A stretch of 64,000 nt of DNA from Tidjanibacter sp. (GTDB taxonomy: Bacteria; Bacteroidota; Bacteroidia; Bacteroidales; Rikenellaceae), in contig JAFQNC010000020.1 of the NCBI GenBank assembly GCA_017396085.1, forward strand, positions 37,322 to 101,321. The letters run 5' to 3'. Numbering within the stretch: the stretch's first letter is position 1; the number at the start of each line of letters is the position of its first letter. The notes below the pieces were generated by a model. It ran no database searches. It was not told the origin of the DNA and worked only from the letters and a program-made list of their open reading frames with translations. Positions 1 to 8,289 of the stretch are shown piece after piece. The translations under genes were made by a program, and so were the position numbers.

Positions 1-2
1 CC

Positions 3-206
3 CAAACAAGGCTCGAGAGTGGGGTGGTGTCGCAGCAGGTGATGGACCACATTGCCGGCATCGTAACCTCGCCGAGGGTGTGGCAGATTGTCGGCGGGCA
101 GGCAGAGCCCGTGGTGCTCCTTGGCTCCCACCTAACCCTCGCTGGTGGCTCCGGCAGGTCGCTCTCGCTCACAATCAGGCCCGCAAAGAAGGTGGTCTAT
201 TGGTAG
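3..206 (+). CDS. C-terminal end of a phage-type protein (partial at window edge)
   Basis: This reading frame is open from the first bases of the window to a TAG at 204-206, so it is probably the last 67 codons of a gene that starts upstream. The readable end is rich in Val, Gly and Ser and finishes KKVVYW. It shows no domain I recognise. It is co-directional with the tail-type gene at 512 and probably belongs to the same phage-derived module. A GTG at position 24 could also start a 60-aa protein, but the open frame upstream makes a truncated gene more likely. Confidence 0.5.
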   Translation, partial: QTRLESGVVSQQVMDHIAGIVTSPRVWQIVGGQAEPVVLLGSHLTLAGGSGRSLSLTIRPAKKVVYW

Positions 207-511
207 CCCCATCAGCTATAGTAGCCCTTAAAGCCCTTTTACAGACGCCCCCGCCACTCCGTGGCACCCCCTCTAACTTAGAGGGGGACGTGCACGGAAG
301 GCATCGCAAGGTCGGAAAGCGTACCAACCCTCCAACTGCACAAAACAGGCAACGCCTGCCCCTCCCAGCCTCCCCTATCGTAGGGGAGGGGTACTCAAGG
401 GAGGAGTGGTTGGATGGCACGGGTAACAAAATCGTTACCCGAAATAAACTGCGCCGCAGGCACCACAATTTTCCATTTTCAATTTTCCATTTTCCATTTT
501 CAATTTCCACA
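207..511. repeat. Non-coding spacer made of intergenic repeats inside the phage module
   Basis: No gene is supported here. The stretch holds a repeat with two hairpins: GCCACTCCGTGGC at 253-265 and CCCCCTCTAA/TTAGAGGGGG at about 267-288. A second hairpin, CCTCCCC/GGGGAGG, lies at 369-389, and a TTTTCCATTTTCAA-type tract fills 468-510. The same families recur at host intergenic sites at 28300, 37710, 41277 and 46557. They have therefore entered, or arisen within, the phage module as well. Confidence 0.75.
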
Positions 512-2854
512 ATGATTGTTCTCTACATTGATGGCCAAGTGGCCGACATAGACCAGCGTACCGACATCTCGGTGTCGCTCTCCATAGCCTCGTTGAGCTC
601 CACACAGTGGGGGCGTGCCTCCTACTCCAAGAGCCTCATAATCCCGCTAACCCCAACCAACCGTGCGCTGATGGGCGACTGCGAGCAACCACACACCGCA
701 CCTCTCTTCAATAGCGGACTCCACACCGCAAGGGTGGAGTGTGGGGGTAGTGTGATTATTGAGGGCTCCGTGATGCTCACCGCCTGCAAGCAGGGCCCCG
801 AGGGTTACTATCGTTTCAACATCATCGGCCCCGCAAGAGAGTGGGTGAGGGCGGCCTCGGCCTCGTTGCGCAGCCTGCCGATGGGGTATGCCGAGGAGTT
901 CGGCTCCGCAGCGGTGGCTCAGAGTTGGACCTCCGAGGGCGCAGTGGTGAGGTACCTGCCCGTGGAGCGTGGGCGCACGGTGGAAGGAGATGCGGAGGAT
1001 TATGTGCGCCGCATCTGCTCCGATGACTACCACCCATTCCTACACCTCCGAAGCCTCGTGGAGGCCATCTTCGCACAGTCGGGCTATGAGGTCTGCTCCT
1101 CGTTTATGGACTCGGAGTTCTTCGGGTCGCTCTACATCAGCGGAGCGTGGAAGGAGCGCACGGGGGTGGAGCAGGCGGCTGCGGAGATGGATTTCAAGGC
1201 GGTGCGCACGGCAGCAAGTGCGGTGATTGATGGTAACTACTTCGGTCGTGTCTATGCCGACCATTTGGCCAACTACCACACCGTGGGTAACCTTGTGGAC
1301 TCCACCTCGGTGTCGGGTGCCTACCCTTCGGCTCTGGGTGCCTTCGGGCCCGACCACACGGGGCGCATCTGCTTCACTGCCACAAGTGCTGTGTCGGTGG
1401 GCTTTGAGTACCACCTGCGCTACCGTACCGACACACGCATCATCTCCCGCACAAGGCTTGTGGGCTACGATGAGATTAGGCCCGCCCTTGGCGACTCCAT
1501 CCTCTGCCCGCTGAAAAACACCCTTGCCGACCGCCGTGGGGAGCCCTTTGTGTCGGGCAGGCTCTACACGCTGGCCATCTTCGGTGCGACTGCCGACACC
1601 ACCTACACCTTGGAGGCCACCAACAGCGCAGGGGCAATCATAACCCTCGCCACCACCACCGAGGCCTTCACGAAGGTGAGTTACGATGGGGGTAGGCTCT
1701 CCAACCTGCGACTCCGCAAGGTGAGTGGGCTCCTCACTGTGGATGCCACCGAGGATTGGGCCCTCTATGACGGCTATGTGGAGGAGCGTGGCAGCCGTGA
1801 GGTGGAGGTTACGGTGCGCTCGGCCCCGCACAGGCTGGCCGCAGGGGAGGTGCAATACTTCGATATGTTCTACTTCGGCGGCGCCGAGGAGGGGATGACA
1901 ATGCAACTCTATGAGGGGACTTGGATGAGGCCTCTGTTTGCCGCCACACCCATTGAGGGCGAGAGTGTGGAGTGGGCCGATGTGGCCGATTGTGGCTTCT
2001 CGCAGATGGAACTGCTCTCGGCAGTGAAAAACCTCTTCGACCTGCAAATCTACACCGACACCTCCACAAGGCGTGTCTACATTGAGCCCGTGGGCCAATT
2101 CTGCAACCCTGAGGTGGTGGTGGATTGGAGTGAGAGGATTGACGTGGGGCGTGGCGTGGTGGTGGAGGAACTCGGCGCCGACAGCCACTCGCTCCTCACC
2201 GTAGCCTACCGCCCCACCGACCGAGCAGCCGCCGCGCTGACCGAGCAGGAGGGAGTACCCTATGGCGAGTGGAGTGCCCACATCGACAACATCTTTGCCT
2301 CGCAGGGCACCGAGCGCAACGAAAACCCGCTCTTTGCACCCTCGGTGTCGGTGGTGGGAAGTGTGTCGGCTGCCCCCTCGGTGAGCCTTGTGGCGGTGGG
2401 CAACAAGGAACAGGCCGATGACGGCAAGGTGTTACACTCGGCCTTTGACACCAAAATCATCTCCTTCCGCACCCTTCAGCCACTTGCCGAGGGCGAGAGT
2501 TGGGAGTGGCCTGTGGGGCACAGTGGCGAGGTGCCTTTGGTGGAGTTCTTCAACGATGTGGCCGAGGAGCCGTTGTCGCTACTCTTTGAGGACCGCAACG
2601 GAGTGGTGGGGCTTGGTGAGCGATTTTGGCGTAGCAAGGTGGATGCGCTCAACCACTCCAAGCGAATTACCCTCAATGTGAACCTTTCGCCCGATGAGGT
2701 GGAGTCCATAGCTTTCCCAAACTCTTCGGGTAGGGATTTCAGGGCCCTCTACCGCTTGTGCCTTGATGGCGAGCCGGTGCTGTGCCGTCTGGAGCAGGTG
2801 GTCGATTACAACCCCTCTGCACCCTCCACACAATGCGTGTTCGTCACGGTGTAG
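512..2854 (+). CDS. Phage tail/baseplate-type structural protein, 780 aa
   Basis: The start chosen is the ATG at 512, where the protein begins MIVLYIDGQVADID. The frame is open upstream, but that part translates the repeats at 207-511 and is not credible. The N-terminus (a short 'IDGQ' strand, then SLIIPLTPTNRALMG and a VIIEGSVML strand) resembles the large tail or baseplate proteins of Bacteroidetes phages, which open with a 'sYTKTFTIPGTKNNRqLFG'-like segment. The rest is a long, soluble, beta-rich chain with no signal peptide or membrane segment. I infer a virion structural role from this resemblance and from the head genes that follow. The exact place in the tail cannot be told from the sequence. 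Confidence 0.6.
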   Translation: MIVLYIDGQVADIDQRTDISVSLSIASLSSTQWGRASYSKSLIIPLTPTNRALMGDCEQPHTAPLFNSGLHTARVECGGSVIIEGSVMLTACKQGPEGYYRFNIIGPAREWVRAASASLRSLPMGYAEEFGSAAVAQSWTSEGAVVRYLPVERGRTVEGDAEDYVRRICSDDYHPFLHLRSLVEAIFAQSGYEVCSSFMDSEFFGSLYISGAWKERTGVEQAAAEMDFKAVRTAASAVIDGNYFGRVYADHLANYHTVGNLVDSTSVSGAYPSALGAFGPDHTGRICFTATSAVSVGFEYHLRYRTDTRIISRTRLVGYDEIRPALGDSILCPLKNTLADRRGEPFVSGRLYTLAIFGATADTTYTLEATNSAGAIITLATTTEAFTKVSYDGGRLSNLRLRKVSGLLTVDATEDWALYDGYVEERGSREVEVTVRSAPHRLAAGEVQYFDMFYFGGAEEGMTMQLYEGTWMRPLFAATPIEGESVEWADVADCGFSQMELLSAVKNLFDLQIYTDTSTRRVYIEPVGQFCNPEVVVDWSERIDVGRGVVVEELGADSHSLLTVAYRPTDRAAAALTEQEGVPYGEWSAHIDNIFASQGTERNENPLFAPSVSVVGSVSAAPSVSLVAVGNKEQADDGKVLHSAFDTKIISFRTLQPLAEGESWEWPVGHSGEVPLVEFFNDVAEEPLSLLFEDRNGVVGLGERFWRSKVDALNHSKRITLNVNLSPDEVESIAFPNSSGRDFRALYRLCLDGEPVLCRLEQVVDYNPSAPSTQCVFVTV

Positions 2855-3044
2855 GAGGAGGGAAATTCAAAATTAAGGCCCTTAAGGCCCCTAAAGCCCT
2901 TAAAGTCCTTAAGGCCCCAGCAGCCCCTCTTTAAATAATTCTCAATTAACCCACCTTTGGTGGCTTTTAGTTGCTCTCGCTCGGCAAAGTGTGCAAGCAC
3001 CCTCTGCCCTCGCTTACTCGCAACTTTCTCAATTCTCAATTCGA
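2855..3044. repeat. Repeat cluster between tail-type gene and head genes
   Basis: No gene is seen. A 9-bp tandem array of the type CCTTAAAGC/CCTTAAGGC covers about 2874-2920. The hairpin CCACCTTTGGTGG follows at 2951-2963, then a dispersed element at 2969-3025 with ends AGTTGC...GCAACT. Related copies of the last lie at 27945, 28229, 41204, 63738 and 63879. The element ends 20 nt before the next start codon. Confidence 0.75.
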
Positions 3045-3212
3045 ATGACCTACGACAACCACAACCAAACCATCACTCTCACCATCGAAGAACTCGCCGA
3101 GGCACTGCGCACCGCACTCGGGCAGGTGAGAGTCTATGTGCTCGAGAGCGACATCTCACAAGCACAACAAGCCGTGCGCACAGTAGTACAACAAGCAACA
3201 CTCGTAGAATGA
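3045..3212 (+). CDS. Small phage-module protein of unknown function, 55 aa
   Basis: The protein starts MTYDNHNQTITLTIEELAEA and is a single amphipathic, helix-forming chain with no Cys and no membrane segment. Its TGA stop at 3210-3212 overlaps the ATG of the next gene (ATGA at 3209-3212), which points to translational coupling. It sits between the tail-type gene and the head genes. I recognise no family. The short length leaves some doubt, but the coupled overlap supports a real gene. Confidence 0.55.
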   Translation: MTYDNHNQTITLTIEELAEALRTALGQVRVYVLESDISQAQQAVRTVVQQATLVE

Positions 3213-3484
3213 TGATACCCACAAACGGACCGCTCGCAAGAGCACTCAAACAGACCATAGGCCACCTCAATGGCCCGGATGGTAACACCGAAGAGGTGGT
3301 CAATTTCCTCCTCAGAGAGTCATTGGTCGATGCCACCCACCTCAAATCGTGGGTGGTACGCAGGGAGGTGGACCGACTTGTGGCCGAAGGAGCAGGTCGC
3401 ATTGATGCAATGGAAACGGTGGCCGAGGAGTTCGGAATGAGCTTCTACACCGTGCGCAAATACGTCTACGGTCGCTACAAATAG
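3209..3484 (+). CDS. Small helix-turn-helix-like phage protein, 91 aa
   Basis: The start at 3209 is fixed by the ATGA overlap with the upstream gene. The C-terminal third reads AMETVAEEFGMSFYTVRKYVYGR, with the spacing of a helix-turn-helix: a helix, a Gly-containing turn, then a recognition helix with Arg and Lys. The N-terminal part carries charged helices. Mor-like activators and small terminase subunits can have this build, and the position directly before the head protease would suit either. Function is unproven. Confidence 0.6.
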   Translation: MMIPTNGPLARALKQTIGHLNGPDGNTEEVVNFLLRESLVDATHLKSWVVRREVDRLVAEGAGRIDAMETVAEEFGMSFYTVRKYVYGRYK

Positions 3485-3574
3485 GTAACCTTACTCCTGC
3501 TCTTGTGGCACCCCCACGCCTACGCCCCCCCACACTCTCTCACACACTTTAACCCCACAACACAAAACCTTTTT

Positions 3575-4522
3575 ATGCAAACAGAAAAAAACAAAATCAC
3601 ATCCTCGGCAAGGATTCTCTCCATCGATATTGACGGCATCATCGGTGAGCCCGAAGAGTTGCAGTTCGGAGAGGAGAGTCGCTCGGTGGCAACCTATGAG
3701 CGATTTGAGCAGGCACTTGCCGAGATTGGAGAGGACAACCCTGTCGGGCTTGTCCTGAACATTCGCTCCACAGGTGGTAACTTGGACGATGCACTGCTCA
3801 TATATGATGCCGCCGTAGGGCTCGGAGTGGAGGTGGTAACCCGCTGCTATGGCTATGTGGCCTCTGCCGCAACAATCATCGCACAGGCCGCCTCGCCCGG
3901 GTGTCGCGAAATCTCCGCCAACGGCTTCTACCTCATCCACTGCTGCGAGAGCACTGTGGAGGGTAACTCCCACTCGCTCACACTCACCAAACAACTCCTC
4001 GACAAGAGCGACCAGCGATTGGCCGAAATCTACTCCGAAGCCTCGGGTAGGCCCGTGGAGGAGTTCCGTGCCCTGATGAACGAGAATGCAGGCAAGGGGC
4101 GTTGGCTCACCCCACAGGAGGCCCTCGATGCAGGCCTCGTGGACCGCATCATCCCCGCAGCACCCATCACCGACTCGGTTACAGACCGTATAACCTCGCT
4201 CGGTTTGCCCCCATTGCCTGCCGAGCAGCAGCGCAAGGGTGGATGGTGGAGCACGCTGATGGAGAAGGTGGGCCTACGTAGCAGCAAGGCCGTGCGTGCC
4301 GAGCAGGAGCACTCCGTGGAGCCCTCGGTGGCCGACAGCACCCACACTACCCATCGCCCTACGGTGCCCCCTTCAAGGCTACACACCGCCGAGCCCACAC
4401 GCACCAAGGAGTGTGAGGACCCCGCAGTGAGGGAGAACACCTCCACCGCCACCAACTCCAATCAGAGTGCCTACGAAGCCGATGCACGCAGCCTGCGTGA
4501 GGTCGCAACAAAAAACATCTAA
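3575..4522 (+). CDS. ClpP-fold phage head maturation protease, 315 aa
   Basis: The ATG at 3575 gives MQTEKNKITSSARILSID. The region from about residue 10 to 200 follows the ClpP/crotonase fold. GLVLNIRSTGGNLDDALLIY is the 'NSPGG'-type strand and helix. The catalytic Ser is expected in GYVASAATIIAQ and the His in FYLIHCCES, both in the usual order. A downstream Asp in the helical region may complete the triad. The last 100 residues are a Ser/Thr/Pro/Glu-rich tail, as seen in phage proteases with a scaffold-like extension. The capsid-type gene follows directly, the usual order for a protease that trims capsid or scaffold during head assembly. Confidence 0.85.
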   Translation: MQTEKNKITSSARILSIDIDGIIGEPEELQFGEESRSVATYERFEQALAEIGEDNPVGLVLNIRSTGGNLDDALLIYDAAVGLGVEVVTRCYGYVASAATIIAQAASPGCREISANGFYLIHCCESTVEGNSHSLTLTKQLLDKSDQRLAEIYSEASGRPVEEFRALMNENAGKGRWLTPQEALDAGLVDRIIPAAPITDSVTDRITSLGLPPLPAEQQRKGGWWSTLMEKVGLRSSKAVRAEQEHSVEPSVADSTHTTHRPTVPPSRLHTAEPTRTKECEDPAVRENTSTATNSNQSAYEADARSLREVATKNI

Positions 4523-4598
4523 TGGGGCCCACCCCAAAATGGGTGGACACAAACCAACTTACAACACAATCAAACCAAACCAAAAACTCAAAGTAACT

Positions 4599-5840
4599 AT
4601 GTCAAAGATTGAAAGCATCAAGCAGTATGAGGGTCAGGTCCTCGACAACATCTTCTTCCGTCCTATGCTCACCGGCGACAATGCCGAACAGATGGGTATC
4701 AAAGTGATGTACAACGTGCCCGCACCCACCACTCTCCACTTCTGGCGTCGCAATGGTGATGTGCTCCAGAAGTACACCAGCCGTGGGTGGAATGGTGGCA
4801 ACCCCGCCGACAAGTACCAAAAGAAAATCGAACTCCACAAGGTGAAGGCCGAGATGGCATATTCGGCCGAGGACTACTTCTCCACCGTATATGAGCTCAT
4901 CACCAACCGCCCCGATGTGAACCTCGACGACCTCTCCGGCACCGAACTCGAGGAGGCCGAAACCACCCTCTTCCGTGCATCCATCGCCGAGAGTATCCGT
5001 GGCACAATGTGGTATGGCAACGTAAACCGCCCGGGTGGCTCGCTCAACACCTTCGACGGCTTCCTGAAGAAAATCTTCAGCCAACTGTACCACACCGATG
5101 GTAGCCACATTATGGGCTACCTCAAGGACAAAAACTCGCCCGAGTGGGCCGAGGCTCTCCTCAAGTCGCTCTGGGACAACGCCTCGGAGCACCTCAAGTC
5201 GTTGCGCTCGGAGGGGCAGTTGACATTCTTCGTTACCTCCGACGTCTACAATGCCTACGAGGAGTGTCTGGACAACGTGGCCCTGGAGGCAGCCTATTTG
5301 GCCAAGCAGACCGGTCGTGATGCGCTCTACTATCGTGGTATCCCCGTGGTGGACGTGAGGCTCAATAGCTACCACAAGAACATCACCGATATGCCCCACT
5401 CGTTTGCAATCCTCACCGACCGTCGCAACCTCGCACTCGCAGTCAACACCAGCGACTACCCCGGTACCGAGGTGCGTATGTGGTACAACCCCGACGAGAT
5501 GGAAAACCGTCAGAGGGCAATCTTTATGGCCGGTTGTGAGTACCTGCTGCCCGAACTGATGAGCGTGGCATTTGCGGCACCCATCACAAACGTCGTGTGG
5601 ACCTCCGAGAACGGAGTGCCCAAGTGTAGCATCCTGCTCTCGCCCGACATCGACAACATCGACTGCATCGAACTCTCAACCTACACCTCCGAGGGCGAAC
5701 TCGAGACCGATGCCGTCAGTATGGAGAAGAGTGGCAACACGATGAGCCTGCTCTGTGAGGAAGCTACCGAGGTGGGCTCCTACAATTTCTCAATCTTCTA
5801 CAAGGGCTGTTCCTTCTCCACCTGCTGCAACGGCTGGTAG
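4599..5840 (+). CDS. Probable major capsid protein, 413 aa
   Basis: The start MSKIESIKQYEG at 4599 is preceded by an A-rich leader. The protein is acidic, soluble and without a signal peptide. It lies directly after the head protease and before the portal, which is the position of the major capsid protein. Segments such as TLHFWRRNGDVLQKYTSRGW and the long central helical region fit a HK97-type subunit, but I cannot prove the fold by eye. The last 70 residues form an extra beta-rich segment ending GCSFSTCCNGW, with clustered cysteines. The call rests mainly on synteny and size. Confidence 0.7.
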   Translation: MSKIESIKQYEGQVLDNIFFRPMLTGDNAEQMGIKVMYNVPAPTTLHFWRRNGDVLQKYTSRGWNGGNPADKYQKKIELHKVKAEMAYSAEDYFSTVYELITNRPDVNLDDLSGTELEEAETTLFRASIAESIRGTMWYGNVNRPGGSLNTFDGFLKKIFSQLYHTDGSHIMGYLKDKNSPEWAEALLKSLWDNASEHLKSLRSEGQLTFFVTSDVYNAYEECLDNVALEAAYLAKQTGRDALYYRGIPVVDVRLNSYHKNITDMPHSFAILTDRRNLALAVNTSDYPGTEVRMWYNPDEMENRQRAIFMAGCEYLLPELMSVAFAAPITNVVWTSENGVPKCSILLSPDIDNIDCIELSTYTSEGELETDAVSMEKSGNTMSLLCEEATEVGSYNFSIFYKGCSFSTCCNGW

Positions 5841-5979
5841 TCGGCAGAGGAGAAAGCAGTGGGTGGTGGGCGAGTGGTAATCCTCCCTCTGTGGTGGCAC
5901 CATCCGCCCCCACCTTTTCTCCCCCTCACTCCGCACACATCCAAAACCTTCACACACTACACACTCACACTACCCTCTT
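5841..5979. other. Spacer between capsid and portal genes
   Basis: These 139 bp are C/A-rich in the second half (runs like CACACACTCACAC). I see no repeat family, promoter or terminator that I would defend. A leader of this C/A-rich kind also precedes the protease gene at 3575. Confidence 0.4.
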
Positions 5980-7236
5980 ATGGAACAGAAGAGAAACATA
6001 CCATACACACCCAAAATATTCTCCCCCAGGGCAAACTCATCCTTTGGAGGCTTAGGTTTCCCCGTGGGAGGAGGCTCGTCGGCAGCCGCAGCAAAGGGTG
6101 GGGCAGAGTGGTGGAAGTGGGGCTCCGATAACCTCTTCCCCACGGCACTCGCACAACTCGCTCGCCGCTCCACCACACACCGACGAATCATCAACGACAA
6201 GGCCGACTACATCTCCGGCAAGGGCTTTGTGTGCCCCGATGAGGCCGTGCGCACACGATTCTTCATCGACAACGCCAACTCACGCGGCGAGAGCCTCCGC
6301 CAGGTGCTCAACCTGCTCGCTCTCGACAAGGCTCTTTTTGGCAACGCCTTCGTGGAGGTGGTAACCGATTCGCAGCACTCCTTCCTGGCACTCTTCCACC
6401 AGGACGCATCCAAGTGCCGACTCGCCAAAGATGGAGCACACGTGCTCCTGCACCACGATTGGTCACACTTCACCTCCGCCGATGTGGCCACCGTGCCGCT
6501 CTATCCACTCTTTGAGCAGGGAGCCGACGGCAACCTGCACACTATGATTCACTACAAAGACTACGAGCCCACCTTCTCGCACTATGGCGTGCCGCCCTAT
6601 GTGGCAGGTCTGGGCGTGTCGGCCATAGCCTACAAGACCGACGATTGGAACATCTCACGACTCGAAAACTCCTTCCAACTCTCCGGAGTGATGCTCCTTG
6701 ACGGAGGAGTGGAAAACGAGGAACAGGCAGCCGAACTGATGCGCACCGCACAGCGCAGGTTTGCCGGTCAGCCCGGGCAGGTGATGTTTATGATTAAGGA
6801 GTGCGACGAGGGCGACAGCTCACGCTTCATCCCCATCACCTCCTCCAACGAGGGCGACTGGAAGGCACTGCACGACCAAGCCACCACCGACATTGTGGTT
6901 GCCCACTCGTGGTTCCGCTCGCTCAGCGGACTCGACTACTCCACAGGGTTCTCCGCCGACCGCATCCTACACGAGTATGAGGTGGCTCTCAACACCGTAA
7001 TCCTCGGCGAACAGGCCGAACTGATGGAGCCCATCTGTGCCCTCATCACCTCGGTGTTGGGCGAGGATGGCTCGCTGGTGGAGGTGGTCAATCGTCCGCC
7101 CTCGCGCTCCAAACCTCTCTATATGAAGGTGTGGGAGGCAAGGCGTGCCGATGGACTCGACTTCGACCCTGAGGACCCCGACCAGCAGATGTATGTCGCA
7201 CAGGTAACAAAGTATGGACTCAAAAACGTAGACTAA
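5980..7236 (+). CDS. Phage portal protein, 418 aa
   Basis: The protein has the layout of a phage portal subunit, which forms the dodecameric ring through which DNA enters the head. It shows a Gly/Ala-rich N-terminal arm and then WGSDNLFPTALAQLARRSTT. Next come RRIINDKADYISGKGF and LNLLALDKALFGNAFVEVV, which resemble the portal wing and stem, and a later helical region near ILHEYEVALNTVILGEQAEL. The usual length of such Bacteroidetes portals is about 400-480 aa, so it appears complete. It sits after the capsid gene, whereas most phages place the portal before the protease. The start is the first ATG after a C/A-rich leader. Confidence 0.75.
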   Translation: MEQKRNIPYTPKIFSPRANSSFGGLGFPVGGGSSAAAAKGGAEWWKWGSDNLFPTALAQLARRSTTHRRIINDKADYISGKGFVCPDEAVRTRFFIDNANSRGESLRQVLNLLALDKALFGNAFVEVVTDSQHSFLALFHQDASKCRLAKDGAHVLLHHDWSHFTSADVATVPLYPLFEQGADGNLHTMIHYKDYEPTFSHYGVPPYVAGLGVSAIAYKTDDWNISRLENSFQLSGVMLLDGGVENEEQAAELMRTAQRRFAGQPGQVMFMIKECDEGDSSRFIPITSSNEGDWKALHDQATTDIVVAHSWFRSLSGLDYSTGFSADRILHEYEVALNTVILGEQAELMEPICALITSVLGEDGSLVEVVNRPPSRSKPLYMKVWEARRADGLDFDPEDPDQQMYVAQVTKYGLKNVD

Positions 7237-7259
7237 CCACCCCAACCTATTCTAACGCT

Positions 7260-7727
7260 ATGAAAACACTCATTACTGCCGCCGAGGTCGTAGACTTGGC
7301 CTTTGGTGGCACATCCAACCTCCGCCCCGAGGAGGTGTCGGAGGCAACTATTTTGGCCGCACAGCGCAAATTTCTGCTGCCCGTGTTTGGCGCAGCCCTG
7401 TTGGAAGAGATGCTTGCGGGCGACCACTCGGCCCTCGTGGAGGACTACGTGAAACCCGCCCTTGCGCTCTATGTCAAGAGGCTTCTGTTGCCCGCATTGG
7501 CAGCGAGAGTGGGCACCGCAGGGGTGGTGCGCTATGTGGGCGATGGCATTGCCGAGGTAGACGCTCCCACCTTCCGCCGACTGCTGCGCCGCACCAAAGC
7601 CGATGCCGACACCATAGTAGACGCCATTGTGGACTATGTGGAACTCAATGCCGAGAGCTTCCCCTCCTATTCCCCCTCCGGCAACATCCGCTACAGCGTG
7701 AACATCGACTCGGGAATTGTGCTGTAG
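7260..7727 (+). CDS. Head-tail connector-like protein, 155 aa
   Basis: A 155-aa, mainly helical protein starts 23 bp after the portal stop. It resembles the small connector proteins (DUF6712-like) that follow the portal or capsid in Bacteroidetes phages. It has an N-terminal helical segment with MKTLITAAEVVDLAF, a middle part with AAQRKFLLPVFGAALLEEML, and a C-terminal strand pair. Such proteins join the portal to the tail. The call is by build and position, not by a hallmark motif. Confidence 0.6.
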   Translation: MKTLITAAEVVDLAFGGTSNLRPEEVSEATILAAQRKFLLPVFGAALLEEMLAGDHSALVEDYVKPALALYVKRLLLPALAARVGTAGVVRYVGDGIAEVDAPTFRRLLRRTKADADTIVDAIVDYVELNAESFPSYSPSGNIRYSVNIDSGIVL

Positions 7728-7766
7728 CCCCAGCCGCTCCATAAACTCTCTAAACAACTTTGAATT

Positions 7767-8177
7767 ATGGAAAAATATCTATCCGGAATCATTGCCGGGG
7801 TGATGTCGTTCTTCGCCCCTGTGGAGCCACTTCTGCTGTGTGCAATGACCTTCGTGGTGGTGGACTTCCTCACGGGAGTGCTCGCCGACCGCAAGAGGGT
7901 GCGCACCGAAGGCGGACAGTGGCACTTCGAAAGCCGCAAAGCGTGGCACACCATCACAAAACTATGCTTCGTGATGGCGGGCATAGTCCTCGCTTGGATG
8001 ATGGACTCACTGCTGATGCCCATAGTCCGACTGCGGCTCGCAAACCTCTTTACGGGCTTCGTCTGCGGGGTGGAGTTCTGGAGCTACCTCGAGAATGCCA
8101 CCACCGCAAGCGGAGCAGGCTCCTTTGCCGAATTTGCCGAGTTCGTTAAAAAATCGGTCAAAAACCTATTAAAATAG
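7767..8177 (+). CDS. Phage holin family protein, 136 aa
   Basis: Three hydrophobic segments are visible: about residues 5-30, 34-41 continuing into VVVDFLTGVLAD, and 68-95. The motif DFLTGVLADRK, followed by a basic loop and SRKAWHTITKLC, is typical of the phage holin/toxin-secretion holin family. Holins form inner-membrane pores that release a lysin. No lysin gene lies next to it; the only one in the window is at 60185-60772. This is the last gene of the phage module, and its end carries a weak palindrome, CCTATTAAAATAGG at 8165-8178. Confidence 0.8.
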   Translation: MEKYLSGIIAGVMSFFAPVEPLLLCAMTFVVVDFLTGVLADRKRVRTEGGQWHFESRKAWHTITKLCFVMAGIVLAWMMDSLLMPIVRLRLANLFTGFVCGVEFWSYLENATTASGAGSFAEFAEFVKKSVKNLLK

Positions 8178-8185
8178 GTGAAAAA

Positions 8186-8216
8186 TTTGCAATGTTGTAG
8201 AAAAATACTACCTTTG
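8186..8216 (+). promoter_or_regulatory. Promoter of the rimP-nusA-infB operon
   Basis: TTTG at 8186-8189 and TACCTTTG at 8209-8216 are 19 bp apart, which matches the Bacteroidetes sigma-ABfr consensus TTTG-N19-TAnnTTTG exactly. It lies only 9 bp after the holin stop and would start transcription at about 8222. Confidence 0.85.
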
Positions 8217-8232
8217 CGCTACCAAAGCGTTG

Positions 8233-8257
8233 TTCGGGGACCAGATGAGTCCCCGAA
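8233..8257 (+). promoter_or_regulatory. Leader hairpin upstream of rimP
   Basis: A perfect 9-bp stem, TTCGGGGAC/GTCCCCGAA, with a 7-nt loop lies in the predicted 5' leader, 33 nt before the rimP start. It is not followed by a T-run, so it is unlikely to be an intrinsic terminator. A role in operon control or RNA stability is possible but not shown. Confidence 0.6.
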
Positions 8258-8289
8258 TTTCGTAGTATAACGACAACTCATTATCGCCA

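Noticed and set aside
80..511. A longer N-terminus for the 780-aa tail-type protein
   Set aside because: The extra residues translate repeat families that are non-coding elsewhere. The ATG at 512 gives a family-like start.
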